A DNA stretch of 64,000 nucleotides from Roseibium alexandrii DFL-11 (GTDB lineage: Bacteria; Pseudomonadota; Alphaproteobacteria; Rhizobiales; Stappiaceae). The stretch spans positions 4,625,703-4,689,702 of the forward strand of contig NZ_CM011002.1 of NCBI RefSeq assembly GCF_000158095.2. The letters run 5' to 3'. Positions 25,349 to 33,813 of the stretch are shown here, piece after piece. The translations under genes and the position numbers were made by a program. Below the pieces are notes generated by a model. The model was not told the origin of the DNA and ran no database searches. It saw nothing but the letters and a program-made list of their open reading frames with translations. Each line of letters begins with the position of its first letter. The stretch's first letter is position 1.

Positions 25349-26530
25349 GTGTCTGAAGTTACAATTACTCGGGCAGTGCGAATGCCGGACCAATTCCGCA
25401 TCGCGCGGTTTTTGTCCAATCCGAAGCTGGGTCCGCGGCTTTTGTTCTTCAGCGGCGGCTCCGCGCTGAATGATGTTTCGAGGTGCCTGAAACGGTACAC
25501 GCACAACTCCATACACCTTGTGACGCCTTTTGATTCCGGAGGCAGTTCACAAGGGTTGCGGCTTGCATTCAACATGCCAGCGATCGGTGATCTCAGAAGC
25601 CGTTTGATGGCTCTTGCGGATGAGACCGTTCTTGGTCAGCCTGATGTGTTCCGGCTATTCACACATCGGTTTTCCAAAGAGTCTGGGCAAGAGGAATTGG
25701 CAGGTGATCTGGAGGCGATGATTGCCGGCATTCATCCGCTCGTTGCAGTCGTTGAACAACCAATGCGGACGCTTATTCAAAATCAGCTGCGGACGTTTCA
25801 GGAGGGGTGCCCGCCAACGTTTGATTTGCGCGGCGCAAGCATCGGCAATCTTATTCTTGCCGGTGGCTATCTCAACCAAAACAAACAGCTGGAACCAATT
25901 ATTTTCCTGGTCGCAAAACTTGTTGGCGTCCTCGGCCATGTTAAGGCCGTTTCTGATGACAATCTGCATCTGGCAGCCAAGCTCGCGACTGGCGACATTG
26001 TCGTCGGACAGCACCTTCTGACAGGCAAAGAACAAGCGCCGCTGACGTCGCCGATTGAGGAGATTTTTCTGAACAGAAGCTTGCAGACCCGGGAGCCGGC
26101 GGTATCCGTGTTCCCGGAGCGCAATACGGCTTTGGTGCAGTCTGCGGATCTCATTTGCTATTCTCCAGGCAGCCTTTACACAAGCCTGATTGCCAGCCTG
26201 TTGCCTCGGGGTGTTGGCCGCGCTGTTGCTAGCCGCACCGTTCCCAAAGTGTATGTGCCCAGTTTGGGTCATGATCCGGAAGCGCCTGGAATGACGCTTG
26301 AAGATCGCGTTCAAGTATTGCTTGCTTATCTTCGAAAAGATGCCGGTAGCGATTGCCCGGTAGAGCGGCTGTTGAATTTTGTCGTAACGGATCAAGGTAC
26401 GGAAGAAGATGATATCGCGGCAGTGGAGCAACTTGGCATTACCGTTTTGCGGCTGGATCTGATATCCAGCAAATCAGATCCTTATTACGACCCAGTGCCG
26501 CTCTGCGAAGCGCTGGTGTCCCTGACTTGA
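25349..26530 (+). CDS. CofD/YvcK-like 2-phospho-lactate-transferase-fold protein (GAK-system CofD-like)
   Basis: A 393-residue Rossmann-like protein. RLLFFSGGSALNDVSRCLKR matches the nucleotide loop of CofD/YvcK, VTPFDSGGSSQGLR the second loop (YvcK has ADDGGSSGRLR), GNLILAGGYL and CYSPGSLYTSLIASLLPRGV the later signature. CofD moves a phospho-acyl group from a GDP-linked donor to the F420 precursor; YvcK binds UDP-sugars. I recall this subgroup being named GAK-system CofD-like. GTG at 25349 has AAGGAGG 7 nt upstream. Its place behind glycerate 2-kinase hints at a 2-phosphoglycerate-derived substrate. No F420 genes are in the window. Confidence 0.82.
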   Translation: MSEVTITRAVRMPDQFRIARFLSNPKLGPRLLFFSGGSALNDVSRCLKRYTHNSIHLVTPFDSGGSSQGLRLAFNMPAIGDLRSRLMALADETVLGQPDVFRLFTHRFSKESGQEELAGDLEAMIAGIHPLVAVVEQPMRTLIQNQLRTFQEGCPPTFDLRGASIGNLILAGGYLNQNKQLEPIIFLVAKLVGVLGHVKAVSDDNLHLAAKLATGDIVVGQHLLTGKEQAPLTSPIEEIFLNRSLQTREPAVSVFPERNTALVQSADLICYSPGSLYTSLIASLLPRGVGRAVASRTVPKVYVPSLGHDPEAPGMTLEDRVQVLLAYLRKDAGSDCPVERLLNFVVTDQGTEEDDIAAVEQLGITVLRLDLISSKSDPYYDPVPLCEALVSLT

Positions 26531-26557
26531 CCGATAAAGGATGCGAAGGAAACGCCC

Positions 26558-26968
26558 ATGAAACGGACCCCGATGCTGAATCGGCACATGAGTACGCTGA
26601 TCGCCTCCCTCGGGCACATGGATGAAATCGTTATTGCTGACGCTGGTCTGCCGGTGCCGCCAGGCGTCTATGTCATTGACATTGCCGTGTCGCCTGGGGT
26701 GCCCGGCTTCTTTGATGTCCTGGATGTTCTGACGAGCGAATTGGTGGTTGAGAAAGCTGTTTTTGCCGAAGAGGCAAGTGCGGAACTCGCGACCGAAATC
26801 GAAGTCCGGTTGGCCCATTGGGCCGCGGAAACCGGCAAGCCGATCGAGCATGACCGGGTGCCTCACGAGGACTTCAAAACTCGGACGAAGCAGGCCCGCG
26901 CTGTTATTCGCACGGGCGAATGCACGCCTTATGCGAATGTCATTCTTGTCTCGGGTGTACCTTTCTAA
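26558..26968 (+). CDS. RbsD/FucU-family sugar pyranase (mutarotase)
   Basis: A 136-residue protein of the RbsD/FucU fold, which interconverts pyranose and furanose or anomeric forms of free sugars. Seen: MLNRHMSTLIASLGHMDEIVIADAGLPVPPG with the active-site His, and at the end RTGECTPYANVILVSGVPF, the conserved C-terminal Tyr-Ala-Asn-x-x-L motif. It ends the gckA operon and is followed by a terminator. A sugar set free by the nearby GH63-type hydrolase could be its substrate; that is inference. Confidence 0.9.
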   Translation: MKRTPMLNRHMSTLIASLGHMDEIVIADAGLPVPPGVYVIDIAVSPGVPGFFDVLDVLTSELVVEKAVFAEEASAELATEIEVRLAHWAAETGKPIEHDRVPHEDFKTRTKQARAVIRTGECTPYANVILVSGVPF

Positions 26969-26997
26969 CAGCCTAATATACAGATTTGCCAACATCG

Positions 26998-27028
26998 AGC
27001 CCGCGCCTTATCAGCGCGGGCTTTTTTT
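26998..27028 (+). terminator. Rho-independent terminator of gckA-rbsD operon
   Basis: GCCCGCGC (26999-27006) and GCGCGGGC (27014-27021) form a perfect 8-bp stem with a 7-nt loop, with an A-T pair extending it, and T7 follows at 27022-27028. It lies 30 bp after the rbsD stop. It separates this operon from the LacI operon, so the two are transcribed apart. Confidence 0.92.
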
Positions 27029-27192
27029 GTTTTGTTTGAAGTGCTGGTCGAACAGCTGCAGGCGAGTGTATGCGTGGTAACGCTGTCGAGTTGGCGTGGC
27101 GGGTGCCGTTTGGATCTGTTCCGAAACCTTTCCAATCAAAGTTTCGTTTGTTTACCAGAGCCTTCCCGTTCTGCAAAAACGAATTTTCGAGT

Positions 27193-27231
27193 TTCCGAAA
27201 CCGATTTTGTTGACTTCCGAAATCGGTTTTG
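27193..27231. promoter_or_regulatory. Twin LacI-type operators upstream of lacI-family gene
   Basis: Two copies of TTCCGAAANCGNTTTTG lie at 27193-27209 and 27215-27231. Each holds a LacI-like near-palindrome centred on CG (AAACCGATTT and AAATCGGTTT), and the two cores are also perfect reverse complements. Centres are 22 bp apart, two helical turns. TTGACT (27210-27215) between them could be a -35 but no well-spaced -10 is clear. The 347-bp gap 26969-27315 holds otherwise only the terminator and AT-rich DNA. Confidence 0.62.
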
Positions 27232-27315
27232 GAACCATAATCGAAATAATACGCCTTCGGTTATTTGAACCGTAGGCAAGAATGAATTCGGGCCTGTTGG
27301 CCTTTGGGAGGAAAT

Positions 27316-28404
27316 ATGTCGGGTCACCGCGGGTCAGTGACGATTGACGACGTTGCGCGCCATGTGGGTGTCGCAAAGGGAACCGTTTCGCGGGTCCTGA
27401 ACAACTACACCGACATTTCCGAGGCCACCCGCGAACGCATCCTCAAAGCCGTCAAGGATCTTGGCTATCAGCCTTCGGCGACTGCCCGTAACTTGAAACG
27501 CGGCCGGCAGGATACGCTCGGCATTGTCATTCCGGTAGGACATGGCAATGGCGCTGATCCATTCCTGTCTGAATTTATCGATGGGATCGCACGAGCTTTG
27601 GATGAACTCGGGATAGATCTCCTGGTGACAACCGCCCACTCCCGGGATCACATGATCGAGACACTTCAGCGGCTCATTGCCCGGCGGAAGGTCGATGGTT
27701 TTATTCTCACGAGAACCGAAGTTGAAGATCCGCGCATTGCGTTTTTGAGTGAGCAGGGCTTTCCCTTTGTCACGCATGGCCGGTCGCATCTTCCGGATAC
27801 CCACGCGTGGTTCGACATCGACAATGAAAAGACCTTCGCCGATGGCGTGCGGCACGTCTACAGCCTCGGACACAGCCGCATTGGTTTTATCGGCGGATCG
27901 CTAGAGCTGAATTTCGCGCTCCAGCGGCGGGATGGCTACCGTGCCGGTCTCGAGGCGCTGGGCGTGCCTTTTGATCCCGCTCTTGAAACGATCGTGGACC
28001 TTGACGAAGAAGGCGGGCTGGCTGGAGCAGAACGGCTTCTTGCGGGCAACGATCTGCCGCCCACCGCCTTGTTGTGCGTGACAGACGCACTTGCGATTGG
28101 CGCTATTCAATATTGCCGGAAACATGGTCTGACCGTCGGTTCGGACGTTACGATCATCGGCTATGACGGGCTGCCATTTGGTGACTATCTCGAGCCCCCG
28201 CTCACCACCTTTTCGCAAAGTGCGTCGGAAGCAGGCAGTCGTGTTGCCCGCATGTTGATTGACGTTCTGGATGGCAAAGATCCGAAGACCCTCAAAGCAC
28301 TTTCAGAAGCAACTTTGATCCGGCGTGCATCAGACGGTGCGCCGCTTAAAACACCGGAGGCACTGGCAGAAGTGCTCCGGTCCCGGCTGAACCAACAGCC
28401 ATGA
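27316..28404 (+). CDS. LacI-family transcriptional regulator
   Basis: A 362-residue sugar-responsive repressor. The HTH and hinge read VTIDDVARHVGVAKGTVSRV, YTDISEATRERILKAVKDLGYQPSATARNLKRGR (in blocks), followed by a periplasmic-binding-protein-like ligand domain (FPFVTHGRS, HSRIGFIGGS, IIGYDGLPFGDYLEPPLTT). ATG at 27316 follows GGGAGGAA. Twin operators lie 85-120 bp upstream. It leads the operon of the sugar ABC importer and the GH63-type hydrolase and most likely represses it until the ligand is present. Confidence 0.93.
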   Translation: MSGHRGSVTIDDVARHVGVAKGTVSRVLNNYTDISEATRERILKAVKDLGYQPSATARNLKRGRQDTLGIVIPVGHGNGADPFLSEFIDGIARALDELGIDLLVTTAHSRDHMIETLQRLIARRKVDGFILTRTEVEDPRIAFLSEQGFPFVTHGRSHLPDTHAWFDIDNEKTFADGVRHVYSLGHSRIGFIGGSLELNFALQRRDGYRAGLEALGVPFDPALETIVDLDEEGGLAGAERLLAGNDLPPTALLCVTDALAIGAIQYCRKHGLTVGSDVTIIGYDGLPFGDYLEPPLTTFSQSASEAGSRVARMLIDVLDGKDPKTLKALSEATLIRRASDGAPLKTPEALAEVLRSRLNQQP

Positions 28405-28426
28405 CCTGGCAGTAAGGGAGACTGAC

Positions 28427-29776
28427 ATGATTGGGAGGAGCACTTTCCTGACCTCGACCATTGCGGGTGTACTCGCATTGGGTATTACGGTGGCTCAGGC
28501 GCAAACCCTGCGTTTTTGGACCACGGAAGAGCAGCCGGAACGGCTGGCGAAACAGGAAGAACTGGCCGCGGCCTTTAAAGACAAAACCGGCATCGAGGTT
28601 GATGTCATTCCAGTCACGGAATCTGACCTTGGAACCCGTGCCACTGCGGCTTTCGCTGCCGGTGACCTGCCGGACGTGATTTATCACACCCTGCAGTATG
28701 CGCTGCCTTGGGCAGAGGCCGGTATCCTAGACACCGAAGCGGCTACAGAGGTTCTGGAAAACCTTGGAACCGATACATTTGCGCCTGGCGCGGTGGCAAT
28801 GGCCGCAGTCGAAGGTGGGATTGCTTCTGTGCCGGTTGATGGCTGGACGCAAATGGTCGTCTATCGCAAGGACCTTTTCGATGCGAATGGCCTCGCGGCT
28901 CCTGACAGCTACGAGAACATTTTGGCAGCGGTTGAGAAACTTCATAACCCGCCGGAAATGTTTGCATTTGTCGCAGCCACCAAGGTTGATGAGAACTTTA
29001 TGAGCCAGGTGCTCGAGCATGTTCTATTGGCCAATGGCGTCAGCCCGGTCGGCAGTGATGGCTTCAAGCCGCTGGACGAGAAAAAGACGATCGAAGCACT
29101 CGAGTTCTATAAGGCAATTGCCGAGGCGTCTCCACCAGGAGATCTCTTCTGGAAGCAGTCTCGGGAGCTATACTTTGCTGGCAAAGCAGCGATGATCATC
29201 TGGTCTCCGTTCATTCTCGATGAGCTCGCCGGTCTTCGTGACAGCGCCCCGCCAACCATATCCGATGACCCGACTTCCAAAGAACTGGCCTCAAAAACCG
29301 GTATCGTGACAACCTTGAAGGGGCCGTCAAATCCGGATGGCGCTGCTTGGGGGGATGTGCGTTACTTCGGCATCACCAACGATGCGGACACGGACGCTGC
29401 CATGCAGTTCGTCGAGTTTTCTATGGATGACGGTTACATGTCGACCCTGTCGATCGCACCGGAAGGCAAGTTCCCGATCCGCCGAGGCACCAATGACAAT
29501 CCGACAGCGTTTGTTGAAGGCTGGTCCAAGCTGCCGGTTGGTGTGGACCGCAAGGCGCCGTTGACCGATCTTTATGATGCGGAGACCATCAGCACGATTG
29601 TTTCTGGTCTCGACACGGCTGCGCGTTGGGGCGTCAAGGAAGGGCAGTTGTCTCTGGCCTCCAAGATCATCAACAGCCAGGCGATCAACCGGCTTGTCCG
29701 GGAATATATTGATGGCGAACGGGACGCGGCACAGACCGTTGCTCGGATGAACGAAGAACTGGCAAAGATCCAGTAA
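28427..29776 (+). CDS. Sugar ABC transporter substrate-binding protein, MalE-like
   Basis: A 449-residue extracellular binding protein of family 1. The signal peptide ends near ITVAQAQ; the mature chain begins TLRFWTTEEQPERLAKQEE. LPDVIYHTLQYALPWAEAG and GGIASVPVDGWTQMVVYRKDLFD are the usual domain-linking segments, and FAGKAAMIIWSPFILDEL the second-lobe helix. It is the first structural gene after lacI, followed by a stem-loop. Together with the hydrolase the ligand is guessed to be a glycosylglycerate-type osmolyte; sequence alone cannot give it. Confidence 0.9.
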   Translation: MIGRSTFLTSTIAGVLALGITVAQAQTLRFWTTEEQPERLAKQEELAAAFKDKTGIEVDVIPVTESDLGTRATAAFAAGDLPDVIYHTLQYALPWAEAGILDTEAATEVLENLGTDTFAPGAVAMAAVEGGIASVPVDGWTQMVVYRKDLFDANGLAAPDSYENILAAVEKLHNPPEMFAFVAATKVDENFMSQVLEHVLLANGVSPVGSDGFKPLDEKKTIEALEFYKAIAEASPPGDLFWKQSRELYFAGKAAMIIWSPFILDELAGLRDSAPPTISDDPTSKELASKTGIVTTLKGPSNPDGAAWGDVRYFGITNDADTDAAMQFVEFSMDDGYMSTLSIAPEGKFPIRRGTNDNPTAFVEGWSKLPVGVDRKAPLTDLYDAETISTIVSGLDTAARWGVKEGQLSLASKIINSQAINRLVREYIDGERDAAQTVARMNEELAKIQ

Positions 29777-29785
29777 CTCCATAAT

Positions 29786-29810
29786 GGCCTGTGTTGTTTA
29801 AACACAGGCC
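29786..29810 (+). other. Intercistronic stem-loop after MalE-like gene
   Basis: GGCCTGTGTT (29786-29795) pairs perfectly with AACACAGGCC (29801-29810) over a 5-nt loop; no T-run follows. Placed between the binding-protein gene and the permeases, it probably stabilises the upstream message or limits read-through, as seen for malE-malF type operons. Confidence 0.6.
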
Positions 29811-29937
29811 AACCCCATCGGCCACCAACCCTCATGAAAAGAGGGCTTTTGCACTATGAAGTCTCGACGGGTTGAACCGTCGGGGCACAGGGACTTCTTG
29901 CCCTATCTCTGTCCGTTTGAAACTTGAGCAGGAAACC

Positions 29938-31242
29938 ATGACCGCGCAGGACAAGACCATCGCCGAGCGCCGGCCGCCGAAAGGCATCGGACCGATGCAA
30001 CGACGGGAGATGCGGCTCGCCTACCTGATGTTGGCGCCAACATTCCTGATCATTCTCGCCATTGTTGCAGGTCCTTTGTTTGCTAATTTCTGGATCAGCT
30101 TCAAGCCGGTTCAACTCGCTGATCTCCGGTCTCCGAGCGTTTTGGTAAACGAACGCATGCGCGGCAATCCGGAAAGTGCAGGCGATGTGGCGACACTCGA
30201 ATACCGGATGCGCAACTCCTCGCAGGACAAGGAAATCCGCGATGTAGTTTTGCGGGATACCCTACCTGACGGGTTCGACGTAACGAACGTGCCCGAGGTT
30301 TGCGCGCTTCAGGGCGCGTCGATCACATGTGACATCGGCACTGTTCCGCCAAAATGGCGTGAGCGGTTGCGCTTTGAGGGGACTGTAACCGCGGCCTATT
30401 TGGCAGCCGACCGTCCCGAGCGGGCCAGCACCCCCGAGGTGTCGGGCGATGCAGACAATGTCCTTACAAACCTCGACTTCACCTTCGATAACTTCGTCCG
30501 GATCTTTGATGCAGATGAGTTTTGGTCGGTGCTGCGAGTGACATTCTATTACACGATTTTCGGGACTGCCGGAGCATTGGTGCTCGGGCTGTTCGCTGCG
30601 CAACTTTTGAATACGACGTTCAAGGGTCGCGGGTTTCTGCGCGGACTGTTCCTTTTTCCCTACGTCTCGCCGGTGATTGCCGTTGCCTTCACCTGGGTGG
30701 TTCTGTTTGACCCGTTTTCCGGAACCATAAACGCGCTTTTGACCAAAATGGGTGTCGTTGCGGACCCGATCAATTTCTTCGGTCAGCGGGCCGTGGAGTT
30801 TTCATTCTTCGGGATCCAGATGGAGTTTCCTCTGGCGCTTTCGACCGTGATCGCGTTTGAGGCTTGGCGCTATTTTCCCTTGTCTTTCCTGTTCATTCTC
30901 GCGCGCATGCAATCGCTCAACACAGATATCTATGAAGCGGCTGAAATGGATGGTGCAACGCCGTTGCAGCAGTTCTGGTACCTGTCCTTGCCGCAGTTGA
31001 TGGGCATCTTGTCGGTCCTGTTCCTTCTCCGTTTCATTTGGACCTTCAACAAGTTCGATGACATCTTCCTTCTGACTGGCGGCAATGCCGGAACGAGAAC
31101 GTTGACAGTTGATGTGTATGAACAAGGGTTTGCCCTGTCCAACCTTGGAGCAGGGGCTGCGGTAGCCGTGGTGATCTTTGTCGTCCTCGTTACCTTCGCG
31201 ACACTCTTCCTGCACTTCTCACCCAAGGAGGAAGGCCTATGA
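29938..31242 (+). CDS. Sugar ABC permease, MalF-like, with inserted DUF11-like periplasmic domain
   Basis: A 434-residue inner-membrane subunit. TM1 is at about 28-50; a hydrophilic stretch of about 110 residues (56-165) follows, then the remaining helices with the EAA-type coupling loop EAAEMDGATPLQQFWYLSLP near 325. The inserted stretch reads like a DUF11/conserved-repeat beta domain: VVLRDTLPDGFDV, then CALQGASITCDIGTVPP with two cysteines that could form a disulfide. Classical MalF also has a periplasmic P2 domain, but of different sequence. ATG at 29938 follows AGGAAA. The stop overlaps the next permease start. Confidence 0.88.
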   Translation: MTAQDKTIAERRPPKGIGPMQRREMRLAYLMLAPTFLIILAIVAGPLFANFWISFKPVQLADLRSPSVLVNERMRGNPESAGDVATLEYRMRNSSQDKEIRDVVLRDTLPDGFDVTNVPEVCALQGASITCDIGTVPPKWRERLRFEGTVTAAYLAADRPERASTPEVSGDADNVLTNLDFTFDNFVRIFDADEFWSVLRVTFYYTIFGTAGALVLGLFAAQLLNTTFKGRGFLRGLFLFPYVSPVIAVAFTWVVLFDPFSGTINALLTKMGVVADPINFFGQRAVEFSFFGIQMEFPLALSTVIAFEAWRYFPLSFLFILARMQSLNTDIYEAAEMDGATPLQQFWYLSLPQLMGILSVLFLLRFIWTFNKFDDIFLLTGGNAGTRTLTVDVYEQGFALSNLGAGAAVAVVIFVVLVTFATLFLHFSPKEEGL

Positions 31243-32468
31243 GACCCGGCAGCATTCTTCTGATAGCCATCACGGGCCTTATCTGGGGCGTGACCGCCAT
31301 GGTGGTGATTGGGGTCACCTTGACCCTTATCACTGGCGAAGTTGCTCTGCCTCAGGCGACGGCCGCCGGAGTGGCGGGCTTGATCGGAGCGCTGGTTCTG
31401 GTTTGGCGGCAGACTGCGGACATAAAAGGGATACCTGCCTGGGTGCTGTCCGCGGTCGTCCTAACGCTGGTTCTGCTGTTGGGTACGTTCGCAGCACCTT
31501 TCACTTTGCCTTTAAACAACGTTCCCTTTTGGCAATTGGCCGGACTGCTCGCGTTCGTTGCCAGCGTCACGGCGGCCAACCATGTGAGCCTCAACGGCGC
31601 AACTCTCGGGTCGATGTCCCGGTACGAACGTGAGGTTATCTACATCCGGATCTTCAAGGGAATTGGTTTTGTCGTCTTCACGATTATCGTCGCACTGCCT
31701 TTTTACGTGATGGTGATGACGTCGCTGAAAAGTCAGCAGGCGTTGCTTGCCAATCCGCTTGATCTGTCGATCGACCTATCGCAAGGACTTGACGGTCTCT
31801 TCCGGTCCTATGTCGAGCTCTTCACGCAGTTCAATTTCGGCCGCTATCTGATGGTCTCGGCCATCGTGTCGGTGGGGACCGTGATCCTGACGCTGCTGTT
31901 CTCGGTGCCCGGCGCCTACGCGGTTTCCCGTTTGCGGTTTCCGGGGCAAGCGCTTTTGTCCCGTTCGGTGCTCTTGATCTACATGGTTCCGGCGATTGTT
32001 CTGGTAATCCCGCTATATGCCGTGTTCTCACAGTTGGGCCTGCGCAACACGTTGACCGGTTTGCTGATTGTCTATCCAGCAACAACAATTCCGGTCGCGC
32101 TCTACATGTTGCAGGGCTACTTCCGGGGTCTTCCGTCCGAATTAGAAGAAGCTGGCCTGATGGACGGATTGTCCAGGCTTGGGGTGATCATGAAGATCAC
32201 GCTGCCGTTGTCATTGCCGGCACTGGCCTCCGTATCGCTCTATGTGTTCATGATTGCCTGGAACGAGTTCCTGTTTGCTTTCATGTTCCTCGATGATCCG
32301 GACATTTTCACCCTTTCCCGCGGTGTGGTTTCGCTGAACTCTTCGGAAGTCCCACGCCAGCACTTGATGGCGGGGGCGGTGATCGCGACCGTTCCAGTTC
32401 TCTTCATCTTTCTTTGGTTCGAACGCTTCCTTGTCCAGGGCCTGACGGCCGGCAGTGTGAAGGGCTAA
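31239..32468 (+). CDS. Sugar ABC permease, MalG-like, with extra N-terminal membrane helices
   Basis: A 409-residue permease, about 120 residues longer than usual MalG proteins. The first 130 residues add about four hydrophobic helices (for example VTAMVVIGVTLTLITGEVAL and WVLSAVVLTLVLLLGTFAAP). The normal MalG core starts near 140 (FKGIGFVVFTIIVALPFYVMVMTSLKS) and includes the coupling loop EEAGLMDGLSRLGVIMKITLP. It overlaps the MalF-like stop by 4 bp. The extension is in frame with no alternative start giving a better family length except deep inside, so I keep the full form. Confidence 0.87.
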   Translation: MRPGSILLIAITGLIWGVTAMVVIGVTLTLITGEVALPQATAAGVAGLIGALVLVWRQTADIKGIPAWVLSAVVLTLVLLLGTFAAPFTLPLNNVPFWQLAGLLAFVASVTAANHVSLNGATLGSMSRYEREVIYIRIFKGIGFVVFTIIVALPFYVMVMTSLKSQQALLANPLDLSIDLSQGLDGLFRSYVELFTQFNFGRYLMVSAIVSVGTVILTLLFSVPGAYAVSRLRFPGQALLSRSVLLIYMVPAIVLVIPLYAVFSQLGLRNTLTGLLIVYPATTIPVALYMLQGYFRGLPSELEEAGLMDGLSRLGVIMKITLPLSLPALASVSLYVFMIAWNEFLFAFMFLDDPDIFTLSRGVVSLNSSEVPRQHLMAGAVIATVPVLFIFLWFERFLVQGLTAGSVKG

Positions 32469-32510
32469 CCAACTCATCAAAGAGCTCACAAGAAGCTCAA
32501 GGAGATATTC

Positions 32511-33800
32511 GTGTCACAGATTGAGTTAGACCAAGTCGCCCGGAAAATCCTGACGGACAACGACCAGGGCGGATACACGGTGCCGACAAAGGGGCTTTAC
32601 CCCTACCAATGGAACTGGGATTCGGTCTTTGTTGCCCGCGGTTTCGCGACCTTCGATACCGACCGGGCCTGGCGGGAGATAGAGCTGCTCTTCGAAGGGC
32701 AATGGCGGGACGGGATGGTCCCGCATATCCTGTTCCGGAAGGACGACCCGAGCTATTTCCCCGGTCCATCCGTTTGGGGAACAGATGGCGGACCCATTCC
32801 AAGTTCAGGACACTCACAGCCTCCTGTTGCGGCAACAATCGTCCGGGACTTGCTGGAACTGGATGCCTCTGACGCCGCTCTGGATCGGGCGAAGTTGCTT
32901 TTCCCAAAAATCCTTCAATGGCACCGTTGGTTCATGGCTTACCGGGATCCAGACAACCTCGGTGTGATTGCTGTTATTCATCCATGGGAATCGGGGCGGG
33001 ACAATCTTCCGGACTGGGATGACGCCTTACGCGGTGTCGAAATCAAGGATGTCGCTCCCTACGAGCGGAAAGACACCTCTCATGTCGACCCGGCCATGCG
33101 CCCGCACAAAGAGGACTATGACCGCTACCTTTCTATCGTTGCGGCTTGCCGGAAAGTGGGTTGGGAGCCTGAGAAGGTTGCCCGAACCTGTCCGTTTTTT
33201 GTAGCTGACCCCGGTATCACCTTCATCCTCTTGAGGGCTTGCCGCGATCTCCTGGCACTCGCAGACCGTCTTGGAGAAACTGCCGCGCAGCCGGAAGTTG
33301 AGGGGTGGATCAGCCGGATGGAAACGGGCGCTGCGCGCCTGTGGAATTCAGAGCTCAAGGCTCACGTCGCCATGAACCTGCGAACCGGGAAACAGTCAGA
33401 CGGTGTTTCAAGTGCATCGTTCCTTGCGCCCTATGCAGGCCTCACTGACCCTGAGGTGTTAAAGCCGCTTCGGGAGCACTTCGACCGGATCAGCGCAAAA
33501 GTGCGATATCTGATGCCGTCCTACGACCCGGAGCACCAAGCCTATGAGCATTTGCGGTACTGGCGCGGCCCCGTCTGGGCGATGGTCAATTTCATGATTG
33601 CTCGCGGTTTCGCGGAAGCTGGTGATCCAGGCCGATCTGACAGGCTTCGGCGTGACACGGCGGCGCTCATTCAAACCGGCGGTTTTGCGGAATACTTCAG
33701 CCCGGAAACGGCAGAAGCCGCCGGTGGTGGATCATTCTCTTGGACAGCGGCGATTTGGCTTGCCTGGGCAAGACCATCGCAAGCAGATCAAGCGGCTTAA
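32511..33800 (+). CDS. GH63-type glycosidase, mannosylglycerate/glucosylglycerate hydrolase-like
   Basis: A 429-residue (alpha/alpha)6 barrel enzyme without signal peptide. The N-terminal half shows [47 protein letters not shown] and [13 protein letters not shown], which I associate with GH63 mannosyl-/glucosylglycerate hydrolases. Probable catalytic residues are Asp164 in [14 protein letters not shown] and Glu394 in FAEYFSP, matching the general acid and base positions I recall for that family. Such enzymes release D-glycerate and a hexose. GTG at 32511 follows AAGGAGAT. It lies between the permeases and the MalK-like ATPase, so the imported ligand is probably its substrate. Confidence 0.82.
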   Translation: MSQIELDQVARKILTDNDQGGYTVPTKGLYPYQWNWDSVFVARGFATFDTDRAWREIELLFEGQWRDGMVPHILFRKDDPSYFPGPSVWGTDGGPIPSSGHSQPPVAATIVRDLLELDASDAALDRAKLLFPKILQWHRWFMAYRDPDNLGVIAVIHPWESGRDNLPDWDDALRGVEIKDVAPYERKDTSHVDPAMRPHKEDYDRYLSIVAACRKVGWEPEKVARTCPFFVADPGITFILLRACRDLLALADRLGETAAQPEVEGWISRMETGAARLWNSELKAHVAMNLRTGKQSDGVSSASFLAPYAGLTDPEVLKPLREHFDRISAKVRYLMPSYDPEHQAYEHLRYWRGPVWAMVNFMIARGFAEAGDPGRSDRLRRDTAALIQTGGFAEYFSPETAEAAGGGSFSWTAAIWLAWARPSQADQAA

Positions 33801-33813
33801 GGGGGCAATAGAC

